From NCBI GenBank assembly GCA_947176375.1, contig CAMWQM010000004.1, forward strand, positions 1 to 64,000: a stretch of 64,000 nt of DNA. Direction: 5' to 3'. The translations under genes were made by a program, and so were the position numbers. Numbering within the stretch: the first letter of the stretch is position 1; the number at the start of each line of letters is the position of its first letter. Origin of the DNA: an uncultured Helicobacteraceae bacterium (lineage in GTDB: Bacteria > Campylobacterota > Campylobacteria > Campylobacterales > Helicobacteraceae). Below the pieces are notes generated by a model. It saw only the letters and a program-made list of their open reading frames with translations, did no database searches and was not told the DNA's origin. Positions 29,958 through 40,202 of the stretch are shown here, piece after piece.

Positions 29958-30938
29958 TTAAACATTCATTTTAAGTGATAAATCAATAAATTTAGCCTTG
30001 TGAATTAAACTTCCAGAGCTAATTGCATCTACTCCACTTTTAGCATAAGATAGGATATTATCTTTAGAGATATTCCCGCTTACCTCTAGCAATACAGCAC
30101 TAAAATTAGCATTTCTAAAATCTACTACTTCTTTTATTTCTCTAGGATTCATATTATCACACATAATTATATCCACTCCATATCTCATCACTTCCTTTGC
30201 AGATGAAATATTTTCACACTCAACTTCAATTTTAGAAGTAAATGGAATCTTTTTTCTTGCAGTTTCAATAAAGCTTTTTAAATCTTTAATATGAGCAAGA
30301 TTTGTATCTTTTAGCATTAAGCAATCATCAAGCCCTAAGCGATGATTTACTCCACCACCATTTAGCACAGAATATTTTTCAAAGATTCTCAAATTTGGAC
30401 GAGTTTTCCTAGTATCTAGCAGAATCGTATCAAAGTTATTATCCCTTAAAATCTTAATATAAGAATTCACATTCGTAGCAATCCCGCTACTATGCTGAAG
30501 CATATTTAGCAAAGTCCGCTCTATCTTTAAAATATCCAAATACGAGCCTGTCAAATTTAGCAAAATATCATTTTTATTAAATTTATCTCCATCTTGAACA
30601 CTAAAACTATATTTAATATTGAATAAATCTAGCAAAGTCCTAGCGTATCTTTTACCGGAGAAGATTCCGCTCTCTTTTGCTAAAACTCTTGCACTAGCTT
30701 TTTTATCTTCTGCAATTTTGCTAAATAAATCTCCCCTGCCTAAATCCTCTAGCAATGCTGATTTAACAAACTCTACTTCTAAAAGCTGCGAATTAATATT
30801 TTTAGATTCCACCAAAATATTAAAATCTAAAGTATTTTTTAAGTATTCATTTTTACCTAAATCCAGCATATTATTAGAATCCAAATCTTGTGATATGTTA
30901 GATTCTGCTTTTAAATTTGGTTTGTTATAATATTGCAT
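29958..30938 (-). CDS. nadC: quinolinate phosphoribosyltransferase with an extra N-terminal segment
   Basis: Third step of de novo NAD synthesis, forming nicotinate mononucleotide from quinolinate and PRPP. The catalytic core starts near residue 52 (LEVEFVKSALLEDLGRGDL) and includes the DTRKTRPNLRIFEKYSV, NHRLGLDD and IEVECENI signatures. The protein is 326 residues against about 275 usual: about 50 added residues are Asn, Ser, Asp and Glu rich with no known domain. The first ATG is preferred because AAGGTG lies just upstream. It lies 20 bases after nadA. Confidence 0.93.
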   Translation of the reverse strand: MQYYNKPNLKAESNISQDLDSNNMLDLGKNEYLKNTLDFNILVESKNINSQLLEVEFVKSALLEDLGRGDLFSKIAEDKKASARVLAKESGIFSGKRYARTLLDLFNIKYSFSVQDGDKFNKNDILLNLTGSYLDILKIERTLLNMLQHSSGIATNVNSYIKILRDNNFDTILLDTRKTRPNLRIFEKYSVLNGGGVNHRLGLDDCLMLKDTNLAHIKDLKSFIETARKKIPFTSKIEVECENISSAKEVMRYGVDIIMCDNMNPREIKEVVDFRNANFSAVLLEVSGNISKDNILSYAKSGVDAISSGSLIHKAKFIDLSLKMNV

Positions 30939-30958
30939 ATTTACACCTTTTTTAAAAA

Positions 30959-31966
30959 CTATGAAAGCTCAAGCATTTTATTTAGCGCACTTGCAGCATA
31001 TTTTATACTCTCGCTATCGACTTCTATTTCATTATATGGCATATCATCGCTATACGCTTTCATTACATTATACAAGTCCTCTAAAGTTGTTTCATTCATA
31101 GTTGGGCATTCTGGTTTTGAACTAGATAAAACAAAAATATTTTCTTTATTTCCATTCTTTTTAGTAAGACGATTTACTAGATTAAACTCCGTGCCAATAG
31201 CCACTTTCGCATTCTCATCTAAATTTGTAACAAAATTGATAATCTGACTTGTAGAGCCTACAAAATCTGCCAATTCTACGACTTTTGGGTCGCATTCTGG
31301 ATGCAGGGCTATTATAATATCACTAAATTTATTTCGATAAAACTCAATATCTTCCACACTAAAGAGCTGATGCACAGAACAGAATCCATCATAGCAAATA
31401 ATCTCTGAATCCTTTATCTCACTATCACTACTCTGACCTAAAATAGAGTATTTTTTATTATTTAGTTTTGCTAGATTCACCCCTAGACACCTATCTGGCA
31501 TAAAAAAAATCTTTTTATTTAAACCTAATGCGTAATCAAAAATTTTAGCAGCATTTGAGCTAGTGCAGATAATACCTCCCATTTTCCCCACTTTAGCCTT
31601 CACATCAGCATTTGAATTAATATAGGTCATAGGAAAAATCTCATCATTTGAGATTCCAAGCGAATTTAGCTTTTTAAGGCTTATATCAAAATAACTTGAA
31701 TCTATCATTCTAGCCATAGAACAACACGCAAGACGAGGCATAATCACTCTTTTTTGGGGAGCAAGAATTTTCACACTCTGTCCCATAAAGCTAACTCCAC
31801 AAAATACGACTAGTTTCTCTCTTGTACTGCTTGCTTTTTTAGCTAATTCTAGGCTATCACCGCTAAATGAAGCAAGCTCTACTATCTCATCTCGTTGATA
31901 AAAATGTGCGACAATTAAAGCATCTAACTTCTTTTCTAAATCTTTAATTTTACTTTTAAAATCCAT
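30959..31966 (-). CDS. nadA: quinolinate synthase A
   Basis: 4Fe-4S enzyme condensing iminoaspartate with dihydroxyacetone phosphate to quinolinate. The 335 residues carry the cluster cysteines in [18 protein letters not shown] and LHPECDPK, and the substrate segment [10 protein letters not shown]. The psd stop overlaps its start by 11 bases and nadC follows, giving a psd-nadA-nadC unit. Confidence 0.95.
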   Translation of the reverse strand: MDFKSKIKDLEKKLDALIVAHFYQRDEIVELASFSGDSLELAKKASSTREKLVVFCGVSFMGQSVKILAPQKRVIMPRLACCSMARMIDSSYFDISLKKLNSLGISNDEIFPMTYINSNADVKAKVGKMGGIICTSSNAAKIFDYALGLNKKIFFMPDRCLGVNLAKLNNKKYSILGQSSDSEIKDSEIICYDGFCSVHQLFSVEDIEFYRNKFSDIIIALHPECDPKVVELADFVGSTSQIINFVTNLDENAKVAIGTEFNLVNRLTKKNGNKENIFVLSSSKPECPTMNETTLEDLYNVMKAYSDDMPYNEIEVDSESIKYAASALNKMLELS

Positions 31967-32771
31967 TTTTATCTCCTTTAGTGGATTCTACTAACTTTTT
32001 AAATAGTTTCTCACCAAAACTAACTTTAATATTATCTTTTAAAATTTCAACATTTTTAGCAAATAAAACTATCGTTGAACCCATTTTAAACATTCCTAAT
32101 TCATCGCCCTTTTTTATGAGTCTTGGTTGTTTGTAGAGAAATTTTCTACTTTTGCCCCTATAATTTTCGCATAATCGTGGCTCAATATAAAAAATAATTT
32201 TCCCTACATTTAGCGCCCCAACAGCAACAAAATAAATATAATCTCCAAATCTATCCCTTGCCTTTAGCACAACTCTCTCATTTCTTACAAAAAGATTCGT
32301 ATTTTTATTTAGTGATTTTTTATGCACAGGCAATAAAGCACCTTTAAAATGGGTTATAGAAACCACTTCCATATCGCAAGGAGAATGATAGCGATGATAA
32401 TCCTTCGGACTCAAATACAAATTCACATAGCTAAAGCTAGAATCTAGCTTGTCTTTTAATAAAGATTCTACACTATAACTAAAACCCTTAATCTGCAAAG
32501 CCCTATTATTACTAACACTCCCACTTTGCATTACAAAACTATCACTAGGTGAGATAAAAATATCCTCTTTTTTATCAAATTCTACAATCTCTCTTAATCC
32601 TCGTGTAAAAAGTTCATTTAAACTTTTATAGCAATAATAAGGCTGGAATCTATCTAAACTTATATCAAAAGCTTTAATATAAGTCTTATTAATAAAATTT
32701 TGCAAAGGCTTATAAAACCTTATATCTGCGATAATTCCAAAACATATAGATACGATTTTTGTAAGATTCAT
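31956..32771 (-). CDS. psd: phosphatidylserine decarboxylase proenzyme
   Basis: Makes phosphatidylethanolamine, the main membrane lipid, from phosphatidylserine produced by PssA (44.5 kb). The 271-residue proenzyme self-cleaves at the Gly-Ser of [10 protein letters not shown] (Gly231-Ser232), the serine becoming the pyruvoyl group. Catalytic histidines lie in [16 protein letters not shown]. This is the intact enzyme in the window; a second, PSD-like gene next to pssA lacks the cleavage serine. Confidence 0.94.
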   Translation of the reverse strand: MNLTKIVSICFGIIADIRFYKPLQNFINKTYIKAFDISLDRFQPYYCYKSLNELFTRGLREIVEFDKKEDIFISPSDSFVMQSGSVSNNRALQIKGFSYSVESLLKDKLDSSFSYVNLYLSPKDYHRYHSPCDMEVVSITHFKGALLPVHKKSLNKNTNLFVRNERVVLKARDRFGDYIYFVAVGALNVGKIIFYIEPRLCENYRGKSRKFLYKQPRLIKKGDELGMFKMGSTIVLFAKNVEILKDNIKVSFGEKLFKKLVESTKGDKNGF

Positions 32772-32786
32772 TTAATTCCTTAAATT

Positions 32787-33527
32787 TTATTTTTCATATA
32801 ACTTCCAAAGTGGATGCTCATAGATTTCTGGACGATTAATCAACACTTCAAAAGGCTTAAATCGCTCTTTATATCCTAAAGAGTGGTGATTTTTTATCCA
32901 ATAACCTGGATAAAAATAAGTGATATTTAACATTTTTGCAATTTCTAACTGCTTTAAAATCGAAAATGTCCCAAGTGATAAATAACTATAATTATGGTCA
33001 TAGAAAAAATATATAGAAGACATTGCTTTTGGCAAAATATCCACAAATGCCACGCCAATTAGCTTATCATTAATATAATAGCTTATCTCTTTGCCAAAAT
33101 TCATAGCACCATCAATAAACATATAATAGTACTTATCTTTATCAATTTTATTGTATTCCCAGCCTTTTTTGATATTCATAATGCTGTGATATTTATTATA
33201 TAGCTCTATTTTTTCTACGCTATAAGTTGGGTTTCCAAGGCTTACTTTTAGCTCTCTATTTTTTCTAATAACTTTTTTTAGATTATCTGAAAGCCTAAAT
33301 TCCTCTACAATCTGGCGAATCGAAATACATTTATCACAATATGGACAAAATGGTGCGAAAAATACTTCTCCAAATCTCCTCCATCCTCTCTCCAAAAGAG
33401 CATTATAAAATTCATTTGAACAGGATTCTATTGAAGCATAATTAAACTTTGTCCCATATCCATCAATATAGGCACAATCCCCATAGGAATAGTAAAACAT
33501 AGCATGTCTATAAGAAACCCTATCCAA
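32787..33527 (-). CDS. bpt: leucyltransferase of the ATE/Bpt family
   Basis: Aminoacyl-tRNA:protein transferase of 246 residues that adds Leu to N-terminal Asp or Glu, creating N-degrons. The N-terminal Cys region FFAPFCPYCDKCISIRQ and the C-terminal YFYPGYWIKNHHSLGYKERF with YKERFKPFEVL are signatures of the family. It lies 15 bases upstream of psd and 10 bases downstream of hemC on the same strand. Confidence 0.88.
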   Translation of the reverse strand: MDRVSYRHAMFYYSYGDCAYIDGYGTKFNYASIESCSNEFYNALLERGWRRFGEVFFAPFCPYCDKCISIRQIVEEFRLSDNLKKVIRKNRELKVSLGNPTYSVEKIELYNKYHSIMNIKKGWEYNKIDKDKYYYMFIDGAMNFGKEISYYINDKLIGVAFVDILPKAMSSIYFFYDHNYSYLSLGTFSILKQLEIAKMLNITYFYPGYWIKNHHSLGYKERFKPFEVLINRPEIYEHPLWKLYEK

Positions 33528-33537
33528 AAATTTGCCC

Positions 33538-34491
33538 CTACATATTTTCTATAAAAGCTAGTGCTTCTTTTAAAACCTCTCTTGCACCTTTTGTTTCTAC
33601 TTTTTTGACTAAATCACTTGCTAGATTGTCATTTATTTTCCCAACAATACTTTCTTTTATGATTTTTTTTCCATCTGGAAGCCCAATAATAGAATCTAAT
33701 CTAACTTTAGAATCTCCATTAGATTCTAAAGAATCTAGCAGTCTTGCATTTATGCCAATAGGCACTTGACATCCACCATTAAGAAGCTTTATAAACTCTC
33801 TCTCAAAACCACATTCAATACTTGATTTAGTATCATTTAGCTCCTTTAAAATATGCAGAATCTCACAATCTTCCCTACACTCAATCCCCAAAGCACCCTG
33901 CCCCATCGCTGGAATCATAATTTCTATATCTAGTGGAGTGATAAAAGCCACATCAGCATTACTTAAACCAAGCCTATTAACACCAGCTTTTGCTAAAATT
34001 ATTGCATCAAATTCATTATCATTAAGCTTTTTAAGCCTAGTTTGCACATTTCCTCTTAAACTAATAGTTTCTAAATCATTTCTCATAGATTTTAGTTGCA
34101 TTGCCCTTCTAAGAGAGGTTGTGCCTACTTTTGCACCTTTTGGCAAGGATTCTATACTGCTAAATTTATCACTCAAAAGACAATCCCTAATATCCTCTCT
34201 TTTTATTATACAAGCTAAAACTAATCCATTTGGAATCTCAACAGGAACATCTTTTAGCGAATGCACAGCTAAAGTTATCTCATTTTTTAGTAATAATTCT
34301 TCAATTTCTTTTGTAAAAAGCCCCTTTCCACCAATTTTAGCCAGTGGCGCATCTAAGATTTTATCACCAGTAGTTTTTACTATTTTTAACTCACATTCTA
34401 TTTGAAATCGTCTCTCTAGTTCATCTTTTATAAAATTTGCTTGCCAGAGTGCTAATACACTTCCTCTTGTCCCAATTATCACTTTTTTCAT
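33538..34491 (-). CDS. hemC: hydroxymethylbilane synthase (porphobilinogen deaminase)
   Basis: Polymerises four porphobilinogens on a dipyrromethane cofactor in haem synthesis. The cofactor cysteine lies in [11 protein letters not shown] and the N-terminus [20 protein letters not shown] and [11 protein letters not shown] are diagnostic. Near the C-terminus the stretch [18 protein letters not shown] is Asp-Ser rich, an example of the recurrent DS/ES insertions in this genome. The length of 317 is usual. Confidence 0.96.
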   Translation of the reverse strand: MKKVIIGTRGSVLALWQANFIKDELERRFQIECELKIVKTTGDKILDAPLAKIGGKGLFTKEIEELLLKNEITLAVHSLKDVPVEIPNGLVLACIIKREDIRDCLLSDKFSSIESLPKGAKVGTTSLRRAMQLKSMRNDLETISLRGNVQTRLKKLNDNEFDAIILAKAGVNRLGLSNADVAFITPLDIEIMIPAMGQGALGIECREDCEILHILKELNDTKSSIECGFEREFIKLLNGGCQVPIGINARLLDSLESNGDSKVRLDSIIGLPDGKKIIKESIVGKINDNLASDLVKKVETKGAREVLKEALAFIENM

Positions 34492-34996
34492 AATTATTTC
34501 CCTAAATTTTTAAGAATACTTTAAAAATTCTGTGATTATACAACATTAAACTTTAAATTTTATCAACACACATTCATTTAAATTAAGGAAAAATTTAGAT
34601 TTAAGATTTTCAAAATATTTAATATTAAAAAATAAAAATTATTTTATTTTCAGCTTTTTAAAATTTTGAATCAATTTACTTCGGATGTTAAATTTCATTC
34701 AAATAAAAATTAGAATCTAAGATTAAATATTTTTTGCTTAATATAAATCATCCCTATTAACAGCAAAATTAAGTGTTCTAGATTTTATAATTTGCAAAGC
34801 TTTATATTAAAATGGTTTTATAAATTTTTTCTAGTATAAAAATTTTTGAAGCACAAAACTTATATTTTACATAATTATAAATGATTTTTAACACTCAAAA
34901 GCTTATAAAATTTTTAATTAATGAACTTATTCTTAGATTCCTAAATTTTCTAGCAATCTTAATATTTATAATGAAATATTTAAAGATTCCATTAAT
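34492..34996. other. AT-rich spacer upstream of hemC and downstream of sdaA
   Basis: A 505-base non-coding stretch. It presumably holds the hemC promoter, and the sdaA terminator should be at the other end. I could not identify either with confidence, nor any gene remnant. Confidence 0.5.
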
Positions 34997-36361
34997 CTAA
35001 CAAATATTTGATAAGGTCGTAGCTAGTCCACCAAGTGATGTTTCTTTATATTTAATATTCATATCTTTACCAGTTTCATACATCGTTTTGATAATATCAT
35101 CTAAGCTAACTTTTGGTGTAGATTTTCTGCTCATCGCCATTCTAGCGGCACTTATGGCTTTGATTGCTCCAAAGGCATTTCGCTCAATACAAGGAATCTG
35201 CACCAGCCCACCAACAGGATCGCAAGTAAGTCCCAAATGATGCTCCATTGCAGCTTCAGCCGCATTGCAAGCAACTCTCACATTAGCACCCATAACAGTA
35301 GCCATCGCTGCAGCCGCCATAGAGCTAGCGGAACCAATCTCTGCTTGACAGCCCGCTTCTGCCCCGCTAATACTCGCATTTTTCTTATACAAAGAACCAA
35401 TAAGCATAGCTGTTAGTAAAAAGTCAATCACTCTCTCATCACTAAATCCCACATTATGATTTTTAAGATAGAGCATTACCGTTGGGATTACTGCACAAGC
35501 TCCATTTGTAGGAGCTGTAACCACCATAGCACCGCTTGCATTTTCTTCAGCAATGGCAATTGCATAAAGTGATATAAAATCAATTATCCCAAGTGGGTCG
35601 CTTGTAAGTGAGATTCTCTCATTTAGTCCTACTGCCCTACGCTTTAGCTCTAATTTTCCGGGAAGATAGAGTGATTTTGGGTGGATTCCATTATAATAGA
35701 CTTCTTGCATAACCTCCCAAATCTCAAAGCAATAATTTCTAATCTCTTCTTTTGTGTTAAACTGCAATTCATATTCATAAGAAAGTTGTGCTAGATTCCA
35801 CCCTTTTGCCTCACATAATTTTATAGCGTCTTTTGCACTATTTATTTCTAATGGCATTTTTTTAGATTTTGTCTTTTGCTTATTATTTTTTTGTTTTTCT
35901 AACTCATTTTGAGTTAGCACAAATCCCCCACCGATAGAATAATAAATCTCCTGCTCTAACAAATTAGAATCTCCGTCAAAAGCCTTCAATTCAAAGCCAT
36001 TTTGATGAAGTGGCAAAAAAGTTTTACTAAAAATAATATCTTTTTTGTAGCTAAAATCAATATCTTTTTTATTTGCTAGTTTGATTTTTCTACCCTTTAA
36101 TGCACGATTGATAATAGATTCTTGCAAAGTGAAATCTAGCTCTTTTGGTGTTAGATTATGCAAACCCCAAATAATAGCTCTATCGCTCAAATGCCCCTTA
36201 CCTGTAAGAGAAAGTGAACCATAGAGTGTGGATTCTATTCTTTCTACTTTGTTTATCTTATCCTTTAATTTTGCACAAAACATATTCCCACCAATTAGCG
36301 GTCCTAAAGTATGCGATGAGCTAGGACCTATGCCAATTTTAAAAATATTTAGATTACTCAT
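34997..36361 (-). CDS. sdaA: L-serine ammonia-lyase (iron-sulfur, single chain)
   Basis: Deaminates serine to pyruvate, a major carbon source for enteric Campylobacterota. The 454-residue chain joins the beta domain (FKIGIGPSSSHTLGPLIGG at the start) to the alpha domain with cluster cysteines in APTNGACAVIP, ISGAEAGCQAEIGSA, LTCDPVGG and IPCIERNAFGAIKA. It is ten bases downstream of sdaC, forming a serine uptake and use operon. The gap between domains (about 155-175) holds a Lys-rich linker. Confidence 0.94.
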   Translation of the reverse strand: MSNLNIFKIGIGPSSSHTLGPLIGGNMFCAKLKDKINKVERIESTLYGSLSLTGKGHLSDRAIIWGLHNLTPKELDFTLQESIINRALKGRKIKLANKKDIDFSYKKDIIFSKTFLPLHQNGFELKAFDGDSNLLEQEIYYSIGGGFVLTQNELEKQKNNKQKTKSKKMPLEINSAKDAIKLCEAKGWNLAQLSYEYELQFNTKEEIRNYCFEIWEVMQEVYYNGIHPKSLYLPGKLELKRRAVGLNERISLTSDPLGIIDFISLYAIAIAEENASGAMVVTAPTNGACAVIPTVMLYLKNHNVGFSDERVIDFLLTAMLIGSLYKKNASISGAEAGCQAEIGSASSMAAAAMATVMGANVRVACNAAEAAMEHHLGLTCDPVGGLVQIPCIERNAFGAIKAISAARMAMSRKSTPKVSLDDIIKTMYETGKDMNIKYKETSLGGLATTLSNIC

Positions 36362-36370
36362 ATTTTAACT

Positions 36371-37630
36371 TTATAAAAGCTTATAAACTACGCTTGCTAT
36401 AGTTAATAGTCCTGTAATTAGCACAAAAATATCAATGAGCGGATTTTTCCATTTTTTCATATTAGCCACAGAATAGATTCCAATAATAGGCATAACAAAC
36501 AAAATACTAGCGATAATCGGACCGCCCAAATCCTCAATAAAGCCTAAAATACTAGGATTAATATAAGCTACTAAAACTATAGTAATAAACATAAAAATTG
36601 TGGTAAATATGCTAATAGCCTTTGTATTTGGCTCTTTACTCATACTTTTAATACTTTTTCTAACGATTCCATTTAATCCCTCTGCTGCTCCAAAATAATG
36701 CCCAAAAAATGAACTTGCAATCGCTAGAAATGCTACAAGTGGTGCTCCATAAGAAATGATAGGGTTTTCGAATTTATTTGCAAAATAAGAAAGAATCGGG
36801 ATATTTGCCTCTCTTGCAGCTGCAAAATCAGCTTTATCTAAACATAAAATACAAGAAAAAACAAAAAACATAATAAAACATAAAAGCATCAAAGAAGTGC
36901 CAAAAAGAATGGTATTTGCCTTTTTTGGAGCCAAATCTCCATATTCTCTCCTCACACTTTTAGAAAAAGTCGAAATTGCAGGAGAGTGATTAAACGCAAA
37001 AACTAACACAGGAAGTGTTAGCCAAACGATGATGATAAAATCTTTAGCCTCTGGTACATGAGTGATTGCCTCAATTTTCCAATGTGGAATTAGATAGAGT
37101 GAAAATAAAAAAAGCACAAGGCATAAAGGATAAACAAGTGCGTTACATATCTTAGTGATAATCTCCTCTTTAAGAACCATAACAAGCATCATCAAAGTCA
37201 CCAAAATAAAAGCCAAAATAGCTCTAGTCATAGGATAAAGTTGCCTTGTGGATTGGTCAAAAAGGCTTGTTAAATTTAGCTGATTAATAAAAAAGCTTCC
37301 AAAAGTATTTGTGATTCCCACGCCATAGGCAAGACAAATAGGATAAATCGCAAAGAAATATAAAATCGTAATAAATATACTAACACCTCTCCCCCAATGT
37401 TCCTCTGCTGCGTGAGTAATATCTCTCTCACTATCACTTGAAGCACAAACAAAGCGAGATAAAGACCTATGGCTAAACCAAACCATAGGGAATATTAGCA
37501 AAGTCATAACCACCACAGGCCAAAAGCCACCAACCCCAGCCTTTATAGGCAAAAATAAGATTCCAGCACCTACCGCAGTGCCAAATAGTGAAAGCATCCA
37601 CCTAGTATCAAATGAATTCCAGGTTTTCAT
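36371..37630 (-). CDS. sdaC: serine transporter SdaC (HAAAP family)
   Basis: Proton-coupled serine permease of 419 residues with about eleven membrane helices. The start MLSLFGTAVGAGILFLPIKAG carries the helix-1 substrate-binding Gly motif of the family. It is first in the operon with sdaA, with a candidate -10 box and a 14-bp palindrome in front of the ATG. Confidence 0.92.
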   Translation of the reverse strand: MKTWNSFDTRWMLSLFGTAVGAGILFLPIKAGVGGFWPVVVMTLLIFPMVWFSHRSLSRFVCASSDSERDITHAAEEHWGRGVSIFITILYFFAIYPICLAYGVGITNTFGSFFINQLNLTSLFDQSTRQLYPMTRAILAFILVTLMMLVMVLKEEIITKICNALVYPLCLVLFLFSLYLIPHWKIEAITHVPEAKDFIIIVWLTLPVLVFAFNHSPAISTFSKSVRREYGDLAPKKANTILFGTSLMLLCFIMFFVFSCILCLDKADFAAAREANIPILSYFANKFENPIISYGAPLVAFLAIASSFFGHYFGAAEGLNGIVRKSIKSMSKEPNTKAISIFTTIFMFITIVLVAYINPSILGFIEDLGGPIIASILFVMPIIGIYSVANMKKWKNPLIDIFVLITGLLTIASVVYKLL

Positions 37631-37641
37631 TTATAGCTCCT

Positions 37642-37669
37642 TAACTTTAAAGTTATAAAAAGTATTATA
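37642..37669 (-). promoter_or_regulatory. sdaC promoter -10 with a 14-bp palindrome
   Basis: TATAAT on the minus strand at 37664-37669 is 34 bases from the sdaC ATG. Between it and the ribosome site is the perfect palindrome TAACTTTAAAGTTA (37642-37655), placed where a repressor or leader hairpin would act. Confidence 0.4.
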
Positions 37670-38098
37670 ATAACTTCTTACAAAATAATTTATAAAAATT
37701 TAAAATTATCATTAAATCTAAAAATAAAAATTCATAATGAAAAATGAAATGAAATTTGACTTTTAAGCAAAAATCAATAACTAAAAACAAAAAGTTTTTT
37801 AAATTGTTTAGCTTTTTAAGCAGAATCTTTAATTTAAAACATCGAGAAATTTTTTAATATGAATGATTTAGTATTCATCTTTAAGTATCAATCTAAATTC
37901 TTTTCAAAATTCTTTCATAATAGATAAAATAAATATTTGCCCTGTTTTGTAAGATAAAAACATAAACTTTTTATAAATATTGCCTGTCATTTGTAAAAAC
38001 GCTAATTCTTTATAATGCTATTTTGAGATTGACATTATATTTTTTCAAATTTTTCTATATTTATTTCTCCTACCAAATAACTATAACATTAGACAATA
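37670..38098. other. AT-rich spacer beyond the sdaC promoter
   Basis: Non-coding stretch between the sdaC promoter and the end of the radical SAM pseudogene. No further gene or RNA was recognised. Confidence 0.5.
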
Positions 38099-39089
38099 TT
38101 AAAGTTGTGCTTTTTGGAATACAATCTTTGTCTTGCTACGCCCATTTTACCTTGCTAGATTTGTATGAAAATAATCTTTAGCAAAAAAGTATTGACATAC
38201 AAACAACCATTAAGAAGACTAAAATGAGCCAGAGCCAAAACACCCACATACCCACTATTATTTACTACATATTCATCAAAATCTTATCATCTTTATATAA
38301 AAATGCTCAGCTAAGGAGAGGCTAAAAACTTCTATTTAATCTAAAAATATCTCATAAAATTCTGCTTCATTATTTGGATTCACATTGCTTATAGTTTTAT
38401 TGATTGCATTTTCAACCAAAGATGAAGACATAAGCGAATAGATTGTTAATTAATTTGGCTTTAGTGATTTGATAATTTCTAAATCTTTATAATAATTCTT
38501 TTGTTTGATTAGAAAAGTTAAACATTAAATCTATATTTAAAATTGGTAAAATTCCTAGCGAATCTTTAATTTTTTGTGCTATCTCTTCTTCACTACCAAA
38601 TTTTTCATAATGCCCTATTTTTCTCAAAATATCATTATTGAAACTCTGCACACCAACGGATAATATATCCACATTACCCACAAATTTTTCTAAAATTTAT
38701 TTTTAAATGGCTAGTGGTGAGGACTCAGCCTCAAAAGAAACTTCTTTAATACCAAAAAAACTTTTTTGCTCAAGTAAATATTTCTAAAAGCTTATCTTGT
38801 GTAATTAAAATAGTCCTGCCGCCAACATAGATTGAGCTAAAATTACAACCTAGTTCTACTTAATTAACATTAATCTCCTTGGGCAGAGATTACAATACTC
38901 TATTACTCTTTCTTCGTTAAAATAAGAATCTATTAAAAAGTAATAATAGCAAAATGTAGCACAAAATGGTATGTGGGTATAAAAGATAATTGTTTTTGTT
39001 TTGTATGATAATGGCAAATGGGTAGATTTAGAATATTTAAACTTAAGATAGTGCTATGCTGCATAATGCATAACACCAACCGCAAACAT
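38099..39089 (-). pseudogene. decayed HemN/HutW-like radical SAM gene
   Basis: The minus strand from an ATG at 39089 (AAGGAG upstream) reads through an early stop. It then shows a radical SAM site, FYTHIPFCATFCYYYF, where the third cluster Cys is already lost. After more stops and frameshifts come NFSSIYVGGRTILI, IKEVSFEAESSPLA, DILSVGVQSFNNDIL (the only sizeable open frame, 38487-38681), SLKPN-LTIYSLMSS, and GSGSFSLLNGCLYVNTF near the end at 38099. These are in the order of an oxygen-independent coproporphyrinogen oxidase-like protein of the haem-utilisation (HutW/ChuW) group. It is about 330 codons, shorter than the usual ~430, so part is also deleted. Confidence 0.75.
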
Positions 39090-39241
39090 TAAAGATAAAT
39101 CTCCTTATTATTTCAACTAATCGCCCACACTTTTAGAAATCAAAAAAGTGGATTCTACCAAAAGTAAAAATACAATATAGCTTAAGTTATAAATAATAAA
39201 GCAACCTTAAATAATTAAGAATATCAAATCTAAAAAATTAA

Positions 39242-39490
39242 TTACATTTTATCATTAATACTAATATCTTTTTTAATTTTATCAAACAATTTGTCACCTA
39301 TTCCATCAACTTTTTTAATATCTTCTATACTTGTAAATTTATTTTTAGTCCTGTATTCAATAATCTTATCAGCTTTTTTACTACCTATGCCATCTAATTT
39401 CATAAGCTCCTTTTTATCAGCAGTATTAATATTTACAGCACCTAATGCAAAACCAAATAAAATACCAATCATAGCTAAAATCTTAATCAT
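39242..39490 (-). CDS. comEA: ComEA-like helix-hairpin-helix DNA-binding protein
   Basis: Small exported protein of 82 residues. A signal peptide covers residues 1-17 and two helix-hairpin-helix motifs follow (NINTADKKELMKLDGIGSKK and FTSIEDIKKVDGIGDKLF). This is the whole of the DNA-binding part of ComEA, which captures DNA in the periplasm during natural transformation. It has no partner competence genes beside it. A general HhH role is the alternative. Confidence 0.8.
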   Translation of the reverse strand: MIKILAMIGILFGFALGAVNINTADKKELMKLDGIGSKKADKIIEYRTKNKFTSIEDIKKVDGIGDKLFDKIKKDISINDKM

Positions 39491-39992
39491 TTCCTATCCT
39501 TTATAATATGAATTAGATAAATAGTATAGCATCTTGAAGTAAAAATACCAAAAAATAGAATTTAAAATTAGATAATATTTTATAAATATTACTTAAAGTA
39601 TAAATTTTTAAATTAAATTTATTTATATTTTTTAGATTCTAAAATTTGCAATTTTTTAAAATCCTGTTAGATTCTTTTATAACATTGTAGAAAAAATACT
39701 TTTGAATTCTTAAAATACTCATTAAAAGCTAACTATAAGTAAATTTTATTAATTTTTGATTATTTTTAAAAATGATTTTGATAAGTTTTGTATTCATAAA
39801 GATTTTAACTTTATTTAAATTGTAGATTTTAGACTCTCTAAAAATTATTTTGTTTAAACAAAGATTACCATAATAAAATTACAAAACTAATACGCTAACT
39901 CTATCAATCAATCTTTTGTAATATATATTCATTTCTACTAATAAGACTGCTTTTTTAGTATTGTGTGGTAAAAACTTTGCCCTAGAATCTTA
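39491..39992. other. AT-rich non-coding spacer
   Basis: A 502-base stretch between comEA-like and ybdD genes. No reading frame, RNA or clear terminator is visible. Confidence 0.5.
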
Positions 39993-40202
39993 TCAGCATT
40001 TTGAGCTACCTGGACCATATTTATTCTCTAAAGCTTCTTTAAAAAATTCTCTTTGAGATTTTGGAATCTTATCTGGATGATTTTTTATCATATGTTCTAA
40101 ATATTTATCATAGCTAGGCATTCCCACCAAAAGGTGGAGAAATCTATCTGATTTTTTATACAATGCCTTTAGCTTATTTATATATTTTTTTATATCAACC
40201 AT
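39993..40202 (-). CDS. ybdD: YbdD/YjiX family small protein, CstA partner
   Basis: About 69 residues starting MVDIKKYINKLKALYKKSD, with the family core GMPSYDKYLEHMIKNHPD and a C-terminal FGPGSSKC-like tail (KYGPGSSKC). The ATG at 40202 overlaps the end of cstA by eight bases; an upstream in-frame ATG at 40235 lies inside cstA. In E. coli YbdD and YjiX are needed for function of CstA and BtsT pyruvate transporters, so co-translation with cstA makes sense. Confidence 0.85.
   Translation of the reverse strand: MVDIKKYINKLKALYKKSDRFLHLLVGMPSYDKYLEHMIKNHPDKIPKSQREFFKEALENKYGPGSSKC

Noticed and set aside
38487..38681. 64-codon ORF as an independent small gene
   Set aside because: It is the longest surviving open piece of the HemN/HutW-like pseudogene; flanking frames continue the same protein.
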